In this document: positions 15,923 through 22,896 of the stretch, piece after piece | Position numbering within the stretch: the first letter of the stretch is position 1 | How the letters are laid out: each line of letters begins with the position of its first letter | Origin: a virus | Strand: one strand, 5' to 3' | DNA: 34,610 nucleotides | IMG/VR virus record: IMGVR_UViG_3300032396_000069 | Span: 1 to 34,610 of that record | Position numbers and translations under genes: made by a program | The notes under the pieces: model-generated | What the model was told of the DNA's origin: nothing | What the model saw: the letters and a program-made list of their open reading frames with translations, nothing else | Database searches by the model: none

Positions 15923-16027
15923 TGTTGTAGGTGGAAGGCACGGGGATAAAGCGCCCCACCGGTCATGAGCCGACCGCTAGAGCGCCGATCTCATTATACC
16001 GCCAACCGGCTCGACTGAGAGTGGATC
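15923..16027 (+). ncRNA. Structured 5' leader of the lysis message (putative)
   Basis: About 100 bases between promoter and start codon contain a GGGG/CCCC hairpin, a CGGTC/GACCG hairpin with a 7-base loop and GAGCCG...CGGCTC flanking ends. It resembles no riboswitch I know. It may modulate lysis translation; this is inference from stem content only. Confidence 0.3.
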
Positions 16028-16408
16028 ATGCGATTATGGAAAACGATGCGACAACAGGACACCCTGTCCTATATCACCAGTGTGCTTGGCGGGATGTTTC
16101 AGATCGCGCTATCCTTTCTGCTGTTGATCCATCAGACGCCCATCAATCAACGCTTTGAAGACCTGACCGGCCTCCCGATTGAACTTCTGGCGGGCTGTTT
16201 CCTGGGCGCAGGGATAATGTTGTGGGCCTTTCCCTATGACGATTACCTTTTCGTGCTGGCGACCGCTCCCTTCTTTTTCTATCTGATTTTGGTGATTTTG
16301 CTGGCCATCGATGGCACATTGCAACCCAGCGCCGGATTGATCAGTCTGTGGGGCCTGGTATCGCTCTACCTGCTCTACGGGTATCAGCGGCGGTGCATCG
16401 ATGGATAA
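16028..16408 (+). CDS. Four-helix membrane protein, holin candidate
   Basis: The 126-residue protein has four hydrophobic segments at ~13-35, ~51-68, ~72-94 and ~102-120, joined by short loops, with charged N- and C-termini. It is the first gene after a promoter and precedes a spanin-like gene, so a role in making holes or depolarising the membrane at lysis is likely. The ATG at 16028 has only a weak GAG upstream; ATG 16046 is an alternative. Confidence 0.55.
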   Translation: MRLWKTMRQQDTLSYITSVLGGMFQIALSFLLLIHQTPINQRFEDLTGLPIELLAGCFLGAGIMLWAFPYDDYLFVLATAPFFFYLILVILLAIDGTLQPSAGLISLWGLVSLYLLYGYQRRCIDG

Positions 16409-16943
16409 TCTGATCGTGCAAGGGGGCACCTTCATTGGGGCGATCCTGTTTACGGTGATCAGCCTGTCGTTCACCCAGCGCAAGAATGCTCGCATTCAAT
16501 CCGAACGATCCCAAACGTTGGCGCATGTGTCGGCCACGAATCAGGCCCGGTTGGAGGAACGGATCGCCGATCAACAAGTGCTGATTGACGATCTGAAAAA
16601 AGACGTTTCTCGCCTCACCCATATTGAGGGACAATACAACCTGCTCCAAGAGGCTCATGATCTGCTGAAAAAAGATCATGACGAACTCAAAGGCAAGTTT
16701 GAGGAGAAATCTCAAGCCTGGGAAAAGGCGAACGGCGATCTGGTCACCGAACGCACGAAGATCAGCGACCTAGAAACCCAGAACGCCCAACTGTTCGAGG
16801 CGAACAAAACCCTGTCGCTCAAAATGACCGCCTACGAGCGCGTGTTTGAGTTGCAAGGCCAGCGTCTCAATGAGAAAACCACGGATGTCGCGCCGGAGCC
16901 GGGAGAAGCACCCGCGCCGGTCGTGGAGGAGCCGAAAGTATGA
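16401..16943 (+). CDS. Single-helix coiled-coil membrane protein, spanin-like
   Basis: The 180-residue protein has one N-terminal membrane segment (~8-26) followed by a charged coiled coil from ~30 to ~150, and a Pro/Glu/Ala-rich tail. This is the layout of an inner-membrane spanin subunit and also of some holin partners. It overlaps the holin candidate by 8 bases and the next gene by ATGA. A matching outer-membrane lipoprotein is not visible, so the spanin call needs care. Confidence 0.45.
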   Translation: MDNLIVQGGTFIGAILFTVISLSFTQRKNARIQSERSQTLAHVSATNQARLEERIADQQVLIDDLKKDVSRLTHIEGQYNLLQEAHDLLKKDHDELKGKFEEKSQAWEKANGDLVTERTKISDLETQNAQLFEANKTLSLKMTAYERVFELQGQRLNEKTTDVAPEPGEAPAPVVEEPKV

Positions 16944-17248
16944 TCGAACCATCCCATTTTAGCCAAGATGTGTTGTGGTACGTCCTGTCGGCCTCGTTGA
17001 TCATCATCCCGCCCGCCCTCGCCCTGATCGTCGCCTTGCGCGCGGGCGCAGGAGTCGCATCGGCGGTCTGGTCGTTGCTGGATGCGATTCGCCGCCAGAT
17101 CGATGAACCCGCCGAGCAGGCGACGCTAAGCGCGGCGCTGAGTGTATCGCCGGAAAGCATCGCGCAGATTGAGGCGCTGATCGGCAAACTTGAAGCGCTG
17201 GTTCAGAAGCCTGCGCAAGAGGTCAACGTGGGGGAGTCCGCCAAATGA
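16940..17248 (+). CDS. Small membrane protein, second holin candidate
   Basis: The 102-residue protein has a hydrophobic stretch at ~12-33, Ala/Leu/Ile-rich, with a weaker second one at ~35-46, then a helical soluble tail with Ala, Glu and Leu. It could be a holin or an antiholin-like regulator of the preceding membrane proteins. ATGA overlaps link it to both neighbours. Confidence 0.45.
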   Translation: MIEPSHFSQDVLWYVLSASLIIIPPALALIVALRAGAGVASAVWSLLDAIRRQIDEPAEQATLSAALSVSPESIAQIEALIGKLEALVQKPAQEVNVGESAK

Positions 17249-17472
17249 CCCAAACAATCACCATCACAACGATTGTTCCTCGCCAACAAGGGATAGCCTG
17301 TCCCCATTGTCACGGTACAGGCAATCTAGGTGATGGCAGCAGTTCGTATTCCATGCGTGTGCTGCCCAACGGTGATCATGAGATAACGACATCCCATCGC
17401 GATGCTACGCCTTGCCCCACCTGTGGCGGCAAAGGTCGCGTTGGTATCGTGAGGCTGGACTCCGACCAATGA
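17245..17472 (+). CDS. Small DnaJ-type zinc-motif protein
   Basis: 75 residues with Cys-Pro-His-Cys-His-Gly-Thr-Gly (~19-26) and Cys-Pro-Thr-Cys-Gly-Gly-Lys-Gly (~57-64). These are two CxxCxGxG repeats of the DnaJ cysteine-rich domain and would bind one zinc. No J domain is present. The role in a lysis operon is unknown; a folding or redox helper for the exported lysin is a guess. A similar motif pair occurs in the opposite-strand gene at 18826-19059. Confidence 0.7.
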   Translation: MTQTITITTIVPRQQGIACPHCHGTGNLGDGSSSYSMRVLPNGDHEITTSHRDATPCPTCGGKGRVGIVRLDSDQ

Positions 17473-17549
17473 CCGCACGCCCGTACAGACGCCAGATGTT
17501 CGCGGCCTGGCAGGCCATGCGCCGGGCCTGGGGGAAGCGACGACGATGA
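17469..17549 (+). CDS. 26-residue basic microprotein coupled on both sides
   Basis: ATG 17469 overlaps the zinc-motif stop (ATGA), and TGA 17547-17549 overlaps the lysin start (ATGA). The encoded peptide is strongly basic: eight Arg and one Lys with Trp, Met and Ala, ending in Arg-Arg-Arg. Exact coupling at both ends suggests it is translated. It may be only a coupling peptide that delivers ribosomes to the lysin, or a membrane-active basic peptide. Confidence 0.5.
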   Translation: MTARPYRRQMFAAWQAMRRAWGKRRR

Positions 17550-18829
17550 AACGCCTGCTGCCTCTCGCCCTGATCTTCGTCGCCTTATGGCTCTCTGGCC
17601 CGGTCCTGCTTTCCAATGGGCAGGACGAACCTACGCCTGTGCCCCCACCCGCACCGGTGCCAGAGTCAGAGAAAGTCCTGTATATCAACATCTACACCGA
17701 CGGCACCTGGGACTACGCGCCCCTGCCGGAAGGCACGCCGACGCCCGACGAATTCACGCCTGCCCCCAGCAGCACCCCGACGCCCATGCCCAGCCCGACG
17801 CCGACCAGCACGCCGCTGCCTCTCTGCGGAGGGCTGACGACCGCCGATACCTTGAATGGTCGCGACGCCCCACGGGGTGCGGTCACTGCGCAGTTCACCA
17901 AGGGGACGGCGGTAGGCATCTCTGGGGGACAGTGGTACAACCAGGCAGGCACCTGGGAGCTCTGGTATAAGGCGACCGCCAACGGCAAGACGGTCTGGGT
18001 GCTCTCGACCTACGTCCAACTGAACACCGGCGCGGTGTGCAGCTTCCCCGCCAAGCCGGTGACCTCGAAGCTGGGCCTGCACCTGACCGTGGGAGCTAAC
18101 GCCGGTGTTGTTTATGCTGCGCTACCCCGGATCGGGCTGCTGAAATGCACGACGGGCACAGAAGGTATTTGCATCGGGGCCAAACAACAGCGCCCCGATT
18201 TGCTGATCTTGTATCGTGTTACCACGCCCGACTGCCCCACAGGATGGGGCAACGGTAACGGTACGGCGGTCGCCGATGCGTGGTGGAACACGAAATACAA
18301 CCAGTGGCGCGCGGCGGGCATGATCGGCGTGGCAGATTTTACAGAGGGAGTCAATGAGTGCGGGTTTGGGGGCAGTGCGTGGGAGCGGGCGTTCTGGATT
18401 CGCATGATGGAAAACGCCAACCTAGCAGGCGTCTGTATTTTGCTGTTTTCGGACTCCTATGGCACGCCGTCAATCCTCGAATTTCAATCGCGCGCGCCTA
18501 TCCTCGATTACGCGCTGGCGCATCCCTGCGCGTCCGGGCGGGTACACAGTATCGCCATGCACAGTTATGAGGGCGTTCAGTCCGGGGATTGGAAGTGGGG
18601 GCGTTACCGCCTCTTTATGGATGCGCTGGGCGACAAGTATCTCCAAGTCCCGATTGTGTTCAGCGAGTATGCCTATAACACAGGCAATCCGCCCACTGAT
18701 TGTACTGCGCTGTGGGCAGATTGGTCGCAAGCCTCGAAGGTATTCAACGCCGATCCCCAGGTGCTAGGAGTGAATTATTTTAATACCTCGCCTATCGGCG
18801 GCTGGCTGGATGTCAGCCCGTGCTTTTAG
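17546..18829 (+). CDS. Sec-exported lysin with SH3b and glycosidase-like domain
   Basis: 427 residues. A signal peptide (~1-24) is followed by a Pro/Thr/Ser-rich linker (~28-92), an SH3b-type domain (~93-165) and a TIM-barrel-like domain (~173-427). The last has Asn270-Glu271 and Ser373-Glu374 in the positions of the clan GH-A acid/base and nucleophile. SH3b domains bind peptidoglycan, so a wall glycan hydrolase is expected. Lysin export by Sec would place the enzyme outside before lysis, with the membrane proteins triggering activity. The stop codon (TAG 18827-18829) overlaps the stop of the opposite gene. Confidence 0.65.
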   Translation: MKRLLPLALIFVALWLSGPVLLSNGQDEPTPVPPPAPVPESEKVLYINIYTDGTWDYAPLPEGTPTPDEFTPAPSSTPTPMPSPTPTSTPLPLCGGLTTADTLNGRDAPRGAVTAQFTKGTAVGISGGQWYNQAGTWELWYKATANGKTVWVLSTYVQLNTGAVCSFPAKPVTSKLGLHLTVGANAGVVYAALPRIGLLKCTTGTEGICIGAKQQRPDLLILYRVTTPDCPTGWGNGNGTAVADAWWNTKYNQWRAAGMIGVADFTEGVNECGFGGSAWERAFWIRMMENANLAGVCILLFSDSYGTPSILEFQSRAPILDYALAHPCASGRVHSIAMHSYEGVQSGDWKWGRYRLFMDALGDKYLQVPIVFSEYAYNTGNPPTDCTALWADWSQASKVFNADPQVLGVNYFNTSPIGGWLDVSPCF

Positions 18830-19059
18830 ACCAACAAGTCTCCATTGCCATCGCACTTTGGGCAAGTCGTTCCGATCCATATCCCGGTTCCGTGACATTG
18901 CGGGCATGATTCTGGATCAATCACAGACTCGCCTGGCTCGAATAGATCATCATCTGCGGCTATATCCATCTTTCTCCGCCATCCAAGTATGAGCCACGTG
19001 ATTATACCCGCAAGAAGTGGCGCGAACACCATAAATGCGACTCCTAGAATGTCTTCCAT
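18826..19059 (-). CDS. Membrane-anchored DnaJ-type zinc-motif protein
   Basis: 77 residues. A hydrophobic segment at ~6-26 is followed by Arg-Arg-Lys, an acidic stretch, and two CxxCxGxG motifs: Cys-Pro-Gln-Cys-His-Gly-Thr-Gly and Cys-Pro-Lys-Cys-Asp-Gly-Asn-Gly. The GAGGAG 8 bases upstream of ATG decides the start. It is the last gene of the early strand and faces the lysis operon, whose zinc-motif protein has almost the same first motif. Function is unknown. Confidence 0.65.
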   Translation of the reverse strand: MEDILGVAFMVFAPLLAGIITWLILGWRRKMDIAADDDLFEPGESVIDPESCPQCHGTGIWIGTTCPKCDGNGDLLV

Positions 19060-19064
19060 CTCCT

Positions 19065-19469
19065 CTACTCCTCTCCGCTCCGCCGCGTGGCGGACTCGCC
19101 GTCTGACTTATCGTCGCCCTTGAGCGCCATTTCATCGATCGCCTGACGTAACGACTCGTAGAACCTGGGGCCGATAACCTCTGCCATTTTATCCTCATGT
19201 ACCAACAGGATGTCATCGCGACCCAGCGCCGTCTCTTTGCCGTCCAGATAGACATAAGCGGTGCGCCATACGCGCATCCCGCCGAGCACGCCGGGAGGGG
19301 TGCGCATCAATGGGGCGAACGGCGCGGATTGTTCGCGGGTGGCTGATTGTAGATCGCAAAATGCCGCCTCATTGCAGACTAGCCACGTCTTATTTCCATA
19401 CGGACGCGGATCGGGGAACTTCTCAGATAACTCTTTGCGCATGGCTTTTAACTGGTCGTAAAAACTCAT
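19065..19469 (-). CDS. Unknown protein, 134 residues
   Basis: Mixed alpha/beta protein with an N-terminal charged helix, two Cys near residues 32 and 38, and a very charged C-terminus (Lys, Asp, Glu, Ser, Arg). AAGGA precedes the ATG by about 8 bases. It is 5 bases upstream of the zinc-motif gene. No family is recognised. Confidence 0.55.
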   Translation of the reverse strand: MSFYDQLKAMRKELSEKFPDPRPYGNKTWLVCNEAAFCDLQSATREQSAPFAPLMRTPPGVLGGMRVWRTAYVYLDGKETALGRDDILLVHEDKMAEVIGPRFYESLRQAIDEMALKGDDKSDGESATRRSGEE

Positions 19470-19533
19470 TTCTCATTCCTTCCCTCTGCCGCCGCTGCGG
19501 CGGGCTACCCCTCGATTAGTCTCTGCCCCGTCA

Positions 19534-20568
19534 CTAGGCGCTGGCGGCGAACATCGGCAGATCACTCAATAACGCCGTCACAAACCCCGGTCGATCCAAG
19601 GCGCGCCATGCCGCCATGATCGCATTGCAGGATCGCCGATGCGCCTCATAGTTGATTTCCGGCTCCGACCATCCCTCATTCGGGATGATCCCGCGTCCAC
19701 TCGGCGTCCAATATTCCCCTACTTCGCTCAGGTGGTGCAGGTAGTTGCCATCCGCGCTCCACACTTGAAGCACCGCCGATAATGACAACTGCCGACCCGG
19801 ATCTCCACCCAGTAAATGCACCGGCCACCCGCGAAACTCCGCGATGGGTACTTTCGTGCCGCCGTAAGTAGTGGGCACACTGTATCCCAGTCGCACGGGC
19901 TTTCCACCTATCGACCGGGGCAAGCGCGCGATCCCGCCATTGACTTTGGGGATGATGATTACCACCTGGGCATACTGTGACGCTTCATTGGCCCAGTCGA
20001 GCACTTCCGGCAGTTGCTCCTCGCGTTCCCAGTCGAGCACGGTCGCCAGCCAGGGACGATACTCCGCCAGCGCGGCCATAAACTCAGCGCGGTTTGGATT
20101 CTTGTACTCCTGATCTACCATGTAGGGGCGGTGATAGACGGTGCTCGGCAAGCGTGCGCCCAACAACCAGCCCGCATCACAGGCGATCTCAGCGTAGCGA
20201 GTAGACCGCGCGGCGCAGTAGATCAATTCGCGCTTCCCGACATTCGGTTGCCACATGCGACGCAAAGGCAACCGCCAGCACAACAGCCGCCGTCCGTTGT
20301 CGGTGTATTCGATGCTGTCCAGATGGAAGCCGCGCCGGAAGTACCAGCTATTCGCCTCCAGGTCTTCGGGGCACTTGGCGAAGATGCTGGTTGCACCCGG
20401 CGTCCAGGTCAGGCGGCGTAACATCTGCGATCCTGCCCCGCGCCGCTGGCTAATCAATTCGTAGATCGTCAGTTGGCCATCGTTGCGAAGATGCCAACGG
20501 CAGTAGCCGCCATCGACGAGCATCAACTCGCGGCGTTCACTGGACTGGTAGAGCGATTCGAAGATCAT
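19534..20568 (-). CDS. GNAT-like N-terminus fused to a barrel-like domain (transglycosylase-like?)
   Basis: 344 residues. Residues ~20-102 look like a GNAT acetyltransferase: Arg-Arg-Gly-Ala-Gly (42-46) in the acetyl-CoA loop position and Tyr-Phe-Arg-Arg-Gly-Phe (76-81) near its end. From ~115 to ~290 a repeated strand-loop pattern recalls a (beta/alpha)8 barrel, with a Leu-Asp-Trp-Glu strand (~178-181), Ile-Pro-Lys-Val, Leu-Gly-Tyr-Ser-Val-Pro-Thr (~227-233), His-Leu-Leu-Gly-Gly (~251-255) and Asp-Gly-Asn (~273-275). The last resemble TGT/DpdA-type guanine transglycosylases, but I cannot prove this. No deazaguanine synthesis genes are visible. The ribosome site is weak. Confidence 0.5.
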   Translation of the reverse strand: MIFESLYQSSERRELMLVDGGYCRWHLRNDGQLTIYELISQRRGAGSQMLRRLTWTPGATSIFAKCPEDLEANSWYFRRGFHLDSIEYTDNGRRLLCWRLPLRRMWQPNVGKRELIYCAARSTRYAEIACDAGWLLGARLPSTVYHRPYMVDQEYKNPNRAEFMAALAEYRPWLATVLDWEREEQLPEVLDWANEASQYAQVVIIIPKVNGGIARLPRSIGGKPVRLGYSVPTTYGGTKVPIAEFRGWPVHLLGGDPGRQLSLSAVLQVWSADGNYLHHLSEVGEYWTPSGRGIIPNEGWSEPEINYEAHRRSCNAIMAAWRALDRPGFVTALLSDLPMFAASA

Positions 20569-20617
20569 AAAACCCCATTTCCATTGTCCCCGATACTTTG
20601 ATCTTATCGTGGGCTAT

Positions 20618-20899
20618 CTATTCATCAAGCCATCGAATCGGCTCATATTCCCGCCGTCCGCATTTTGAGCAGAAAACAAAGGATTGCCCATAAACACGAC
20701 CCTCCTCCGGCGGCTCGCCCTCGATATATTCCTCGCCACAATCAGGGCAGCGCCAGATAACCCGCCCAACCCAACCGTCATTGATTGATCCTATCATCCG
20801 GCCCTGCTCGTGTACATGACCGCACGCGTAGCATGGACGCCCTATTGAGGTTGGATAAGCGCCGGGATGGGTGTGGCAAACACATTTACACGGTTTCAT
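20618..20899 (-). CDS. Zinc-ribbon protein, four Cys pairs
   Basis: 93 residues beginning at the second ATG of an ATG-AAA-ATG set, with AGGA just upstream. It has Cys-Val-Cys-His, Cys-Tyr-Ala-Cys-Gly-His, Cys-Pro-Asp-Cys-Gly-Glu and Cys-Ser-Lys-Cys-Gly-Arg, which fits two zinc ribbons. It overlaps the end of the previous gene by 14 bases. A role as a small DNA-, RNA- or protein-binding adaptor is plausible but unproven. Confidence 0.6.
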   Translation of the reverse strand: MKPCKCVCHTHPGAYPTSIGRPCYACGHVHEQGRMIGSINDGWVGRVIWRCPDCGEEYIEGEPPEEGRVYGQSFVFCSKCGRREYEPIRWLDE

Positions 20900-21167
20900 T
20901 TTCATCCTGCCATTCATTCCACTCAAAATAACGGTTGCATTCGTCGCAGTAATGCCAACCTCCATGACCTTGGCATTCCTCGCACCACTCCCAATCATCC
21001 TCATCATACCAGAGGGGGTCAAGTTCGTAGAGGTCATCAATGATGCCGTCATTGCACCCGATCCGCGCGCAACGCAACCAAGAGGTTTCATGTCCGCAAG
21101 TGGGGCACGTTGGACCCATGCCGATATTCTCAAGATCGTCAATATCTGGTCGGTGTTCTTCTGCCAT
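20886..21167 (-). CDS. Cys-rich acidic zinc-motif protein
   Basis: 93 residues, very acidic and Trp-rich. Cys-Pro-Thr-Cys-Gly-His near residue 21 and Cys-x8-Cys-x3 are followed by Cys-Glu-Glu-Cys-Gln-Gly-His-Gly and a Cys-Asp-Glu-Cys pair, again of DnaJ CxxCxGxG type. GAGGGAG sits 4 bases before the ATG. It is first of the next small operon after a 127-base gap. Confidence 0.6.
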   Translation of the reverse strand: MAEEHRPDIDDLENIGMGPTCPTCGHETSWLRCARIGCNDGIIDDLYELDPLWYDEDDWEWCEECQGHGGWHYCDECNRYFEWNEWQDENETV

Positions 21168-21294
21168 TTCTCCCTCAATCTTTCGTTCTCGTTCGCGATT
21201 TATCGCTTATCAATTTGGTGATTCTAGTACATATTCTAATCAACAGACCTTAATGCTGCGTTCACCAATCCGCAAGTGCGTGATGCGGCTAACT

Positions 21295-21792
21295 CTATGC
21301 TATCAGAAAACACCGCGCCCCCAGTACGGGCGGCGCTGAAAACTGCGCGGGAAGTGGGTCGATCCTTTCGAAGATCAATAACCCGCCCTTTGTCTCCCCG
21401 CACCACGTCCACCCGTCTTCAATGAAGCAATACCCCGGCCTGTCACTGCGCACCTTCGATGGATTGACATAGGTGTAAAGTCGCTGGTTCGGCCACCGCT
21501 GCCATGCCAGTTTAACCGCCTGCTGTATCAGGTCGCTGGCCATCAGTCCACTCTCATTGCGGAATACTGAGCAATTGATCCCTTGCTGATCATCCATCCC
21601 TTTGAATTTGCGCCAGATAAACAGCGCATCGCAGGTCACGGTCATGAGGACCATCTTTTCGCCCGGCCCGACAAAGAGTTTAGGTTCTCTGCCGTCCTTG
21701 TATTTGCGATACGAGTAATGGCGCTTTAATAAAGCCATTGCACGCGGATCGCCGTCGGTGGCCGAGCACCAGTAACCGTATTCAGCGAACAA
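21295..21792 (-). CDS. GNAT-fold phage protein
   Basis: 165 residues from a TTG start; no ATG lies in frame before a stop upstream. The pattern resembles a phage family with a GNAT-like fold: Arg-His-Tyr-Ser (~24-27), a hydrophobic strand, Cys-Ser-Val-Phe-Arg-Asn-Glu (~74-80), Trp-Pro-x-x-Arg-Leu-Tyr-Thr-Tyr-Val (~100-109), Pro-Gly-Tyr-Cys-Phe and Gly-Trp-x-Trp-Cys-Gly. GGAG is 9 bases upstream of TTG. It is recalled from phage genomes by pattern only; the substrate is unknown. Confidence 0.55.
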   Translation of the reverse strand: MFAEYGYWCSATDGDPRAMALLKRHYSYRKYKDGREPKLFVGPGEKMVLMTVTCDALFIWRKFKGMDDQQGINCSVFRNESGLMASDLIQQAVKLAWQRWPNQRLYTYVNPSKVRSDRPGYCFIEDGWTWCGETKGGLLIFERIDPLPAQFSAPPVLGARCFLIA

Positions 21793-21794
21793 AA

Positions 21795-21977
21795 TCAGCG
21801 CTCCGGGTTCTGGATATAGGCGTCATAGGCTCGACCTACGCGCCCCTCTAATTCCTTGATGCGTGCTTTCGCGGTCCTCAGTTCGCTTTCCAGTCGTTCA
21901 GCGCGGCTGTATTCCTTATCACGGTCGTCGCGCATTTTCTCATACAGATATTCCAGGTGTCTGATTTCGCGTTCCAT
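21795..21977 (-). CDS. Small coiled-coil protein, 60 residues
   Basis: Almost the whole protein is a charged amphipathic helix with heptad spacing and it probably dimerises. I chose ATG 21977 because GGAGG precedes it by 5 bases; an upstream GTG would leave the site inside the coding region. It ends 2 bases before the next gene. The role is unknown. Confidence 0.6.
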   Translation of the reverse strand: MEREIRHLEYLYEKMRDDRDKEYSRAERLESELRTAKARIKELEGRVGRAYDAYIQNPER

Positions 21978-22018
21978 CTCTTCCTCCACTCAGGGCAGGG
22001 CGATCCCTACCCCGCCTG

Positions 22019-22588
22019 CTACTTGACGACTTCGAAGCTCAGCACCCAACACCAGGGGTTGTCCGTCCAGCGTGTGCCGGGCTTTTTGTTGATGCGATCC
22101 CACAGCGCTTCATAGGCGCTTTTGTAGTAGCTGAATAGATCGTTCGGAAACCCAGGGACATGATACCCGTTGCCATCATACGTGATCCCCTCTGCCATCA
22201 CATCAGTCGAGCCGATGTCCTGCACCCGTTCGCGCCGGATGCTCAGGAGGCGGATGCGTAGGGGTCTCCAGGAATGGTCGTTGACAAAAACGTAATCATG
22301 TGGCGCGATCCATGCCGAATTACCTCCGCTGTCGTCGGGATGCCACCACACGCCCGCCTGCCCTCGACCTGGCTGCACGGCGTAGGTGTTGCCCACGCGC
22401 CACTTGACACGCCCGCTGGTATCCAGCACGTAATGGATCGTCTCCCAGTGCGTCTCCAGACGGCCCTGAGCGGTGACGACGCAGTTATCCAGCTTGGACC
22501 ATGCCGTCTCGCCCAACTTGTACACACGCCGCGATTGACCCTTGCGGCCTTCCACTATCGCGGTGATGTTCTCAGGTTCGTAGATCAT
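22019..22588 (-). CDS. ASCH-like phage protein
   Basis: 189 residues. It opens with Glu-Gly-Arg-Lys-Gly-Gln-Ser-Arg-Arg-Val (~13-22), close to the Gly-Arg-Lys-x-Gln-Thr-Arg-Arg motif of ASCH-related phage proteins. Tyr-Ala-Val-Gln-Pro, a strand with Ile-Arg-Leu-Leu-Ser-Ile (~114-119) and a closing Asn-Pro-Trp-x-Trp-Val-Leu-Ser-Phe-Glu segment complete the pattern. The fold is RNA-binding (PUA-related) in known cases, with a few acting as hydrolases. Starts by ATGA with the upstream gene. Confidence is fair for the family. Confidence 0.55.
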   Translation of the reverse strand: MIYEPENITAIVEGRKGQSRRVYKLGETAWSKLDNCVVTAQGRLETHWETIHYVLDTSGRVKWRVGNTYAVQPGRGQAGVWWHPDDSGGNSAWIAPHDYVFVNDHSWRPLRIRLLSIRRERVQDIGSTDVMAEGITYDGNGYHVPGFPNDLFSYYKSAYEALWDRINKKPGTRWTDNPWCWVLSFEVVK

Positions 22589-22896
22589 TCGGCCTCCTTC
22601 GGCGCATTCATTCCTAACGCAATCACTTCGATACGCTTGATGAGTTGCCCCAATTCGAGGTCGCTTCGATCCAACAGGGGGAGCGCGGACAGTATCTCGA
22701 CCAGGATCGCGTGAAGGCGGCGATCCAGTAGGTCACGAGTTGTCCGCGCCTGATTGAGTTCATTCGTCAGCCGCACGACCTCCGCCTCCAGCAGCGCGAT
22801 TCGTTCGGCGCTGGCCTTGCGCGCCGCTTCCACCGCCTCAGCGGGCGTGGAGTGTACACCCCAGACCGTAGGGCGCTTCGAGGACTTGTTATCCAT
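22585..22896 (-). CDS. Coiled-coil protein, 103 residues
   Basis: ATG 22896, with GGAGAG upstream, is preferred over an upstream ATG. A Lys/Ser-rich start is followed by a charged helix with heptad leucines (~30-75) and an acidic end. It overlaps the end of the upstream gene by 8 bases. Unknown role; a scaffold-like partner in the early set is possible. Confidence 0.55.
   Translation of the reverse strand: MDNKSSKRPTVWGVHSTPAEAVEAARKASAERIALLEAEVVRLTNELNQARTTRDLLDRRLHAILVEILSALPLLDRSDLELGQLIKRIEVIALGMNAPKEAE

Noticed and set aside
15923-16027. tRNA or known riboswitch in the lysis leader
   Set aside because: No T-arm motif, no acceptor stem and no recognisable riboswitch core.
15931-16158. 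Open frame across the lysis leader
   Set aside because: It overlaps the membrane protein gene in another frame, has no ribosome site and runs over structured leader sequence.
21168-21294. Promoter for the minus gene at 20886-21167 in the AT-rich gap
   Set aside because: Two TAGAAT sequences are present, but no -35 box stands at 16-18 bases from either, so I could not support a promoter.
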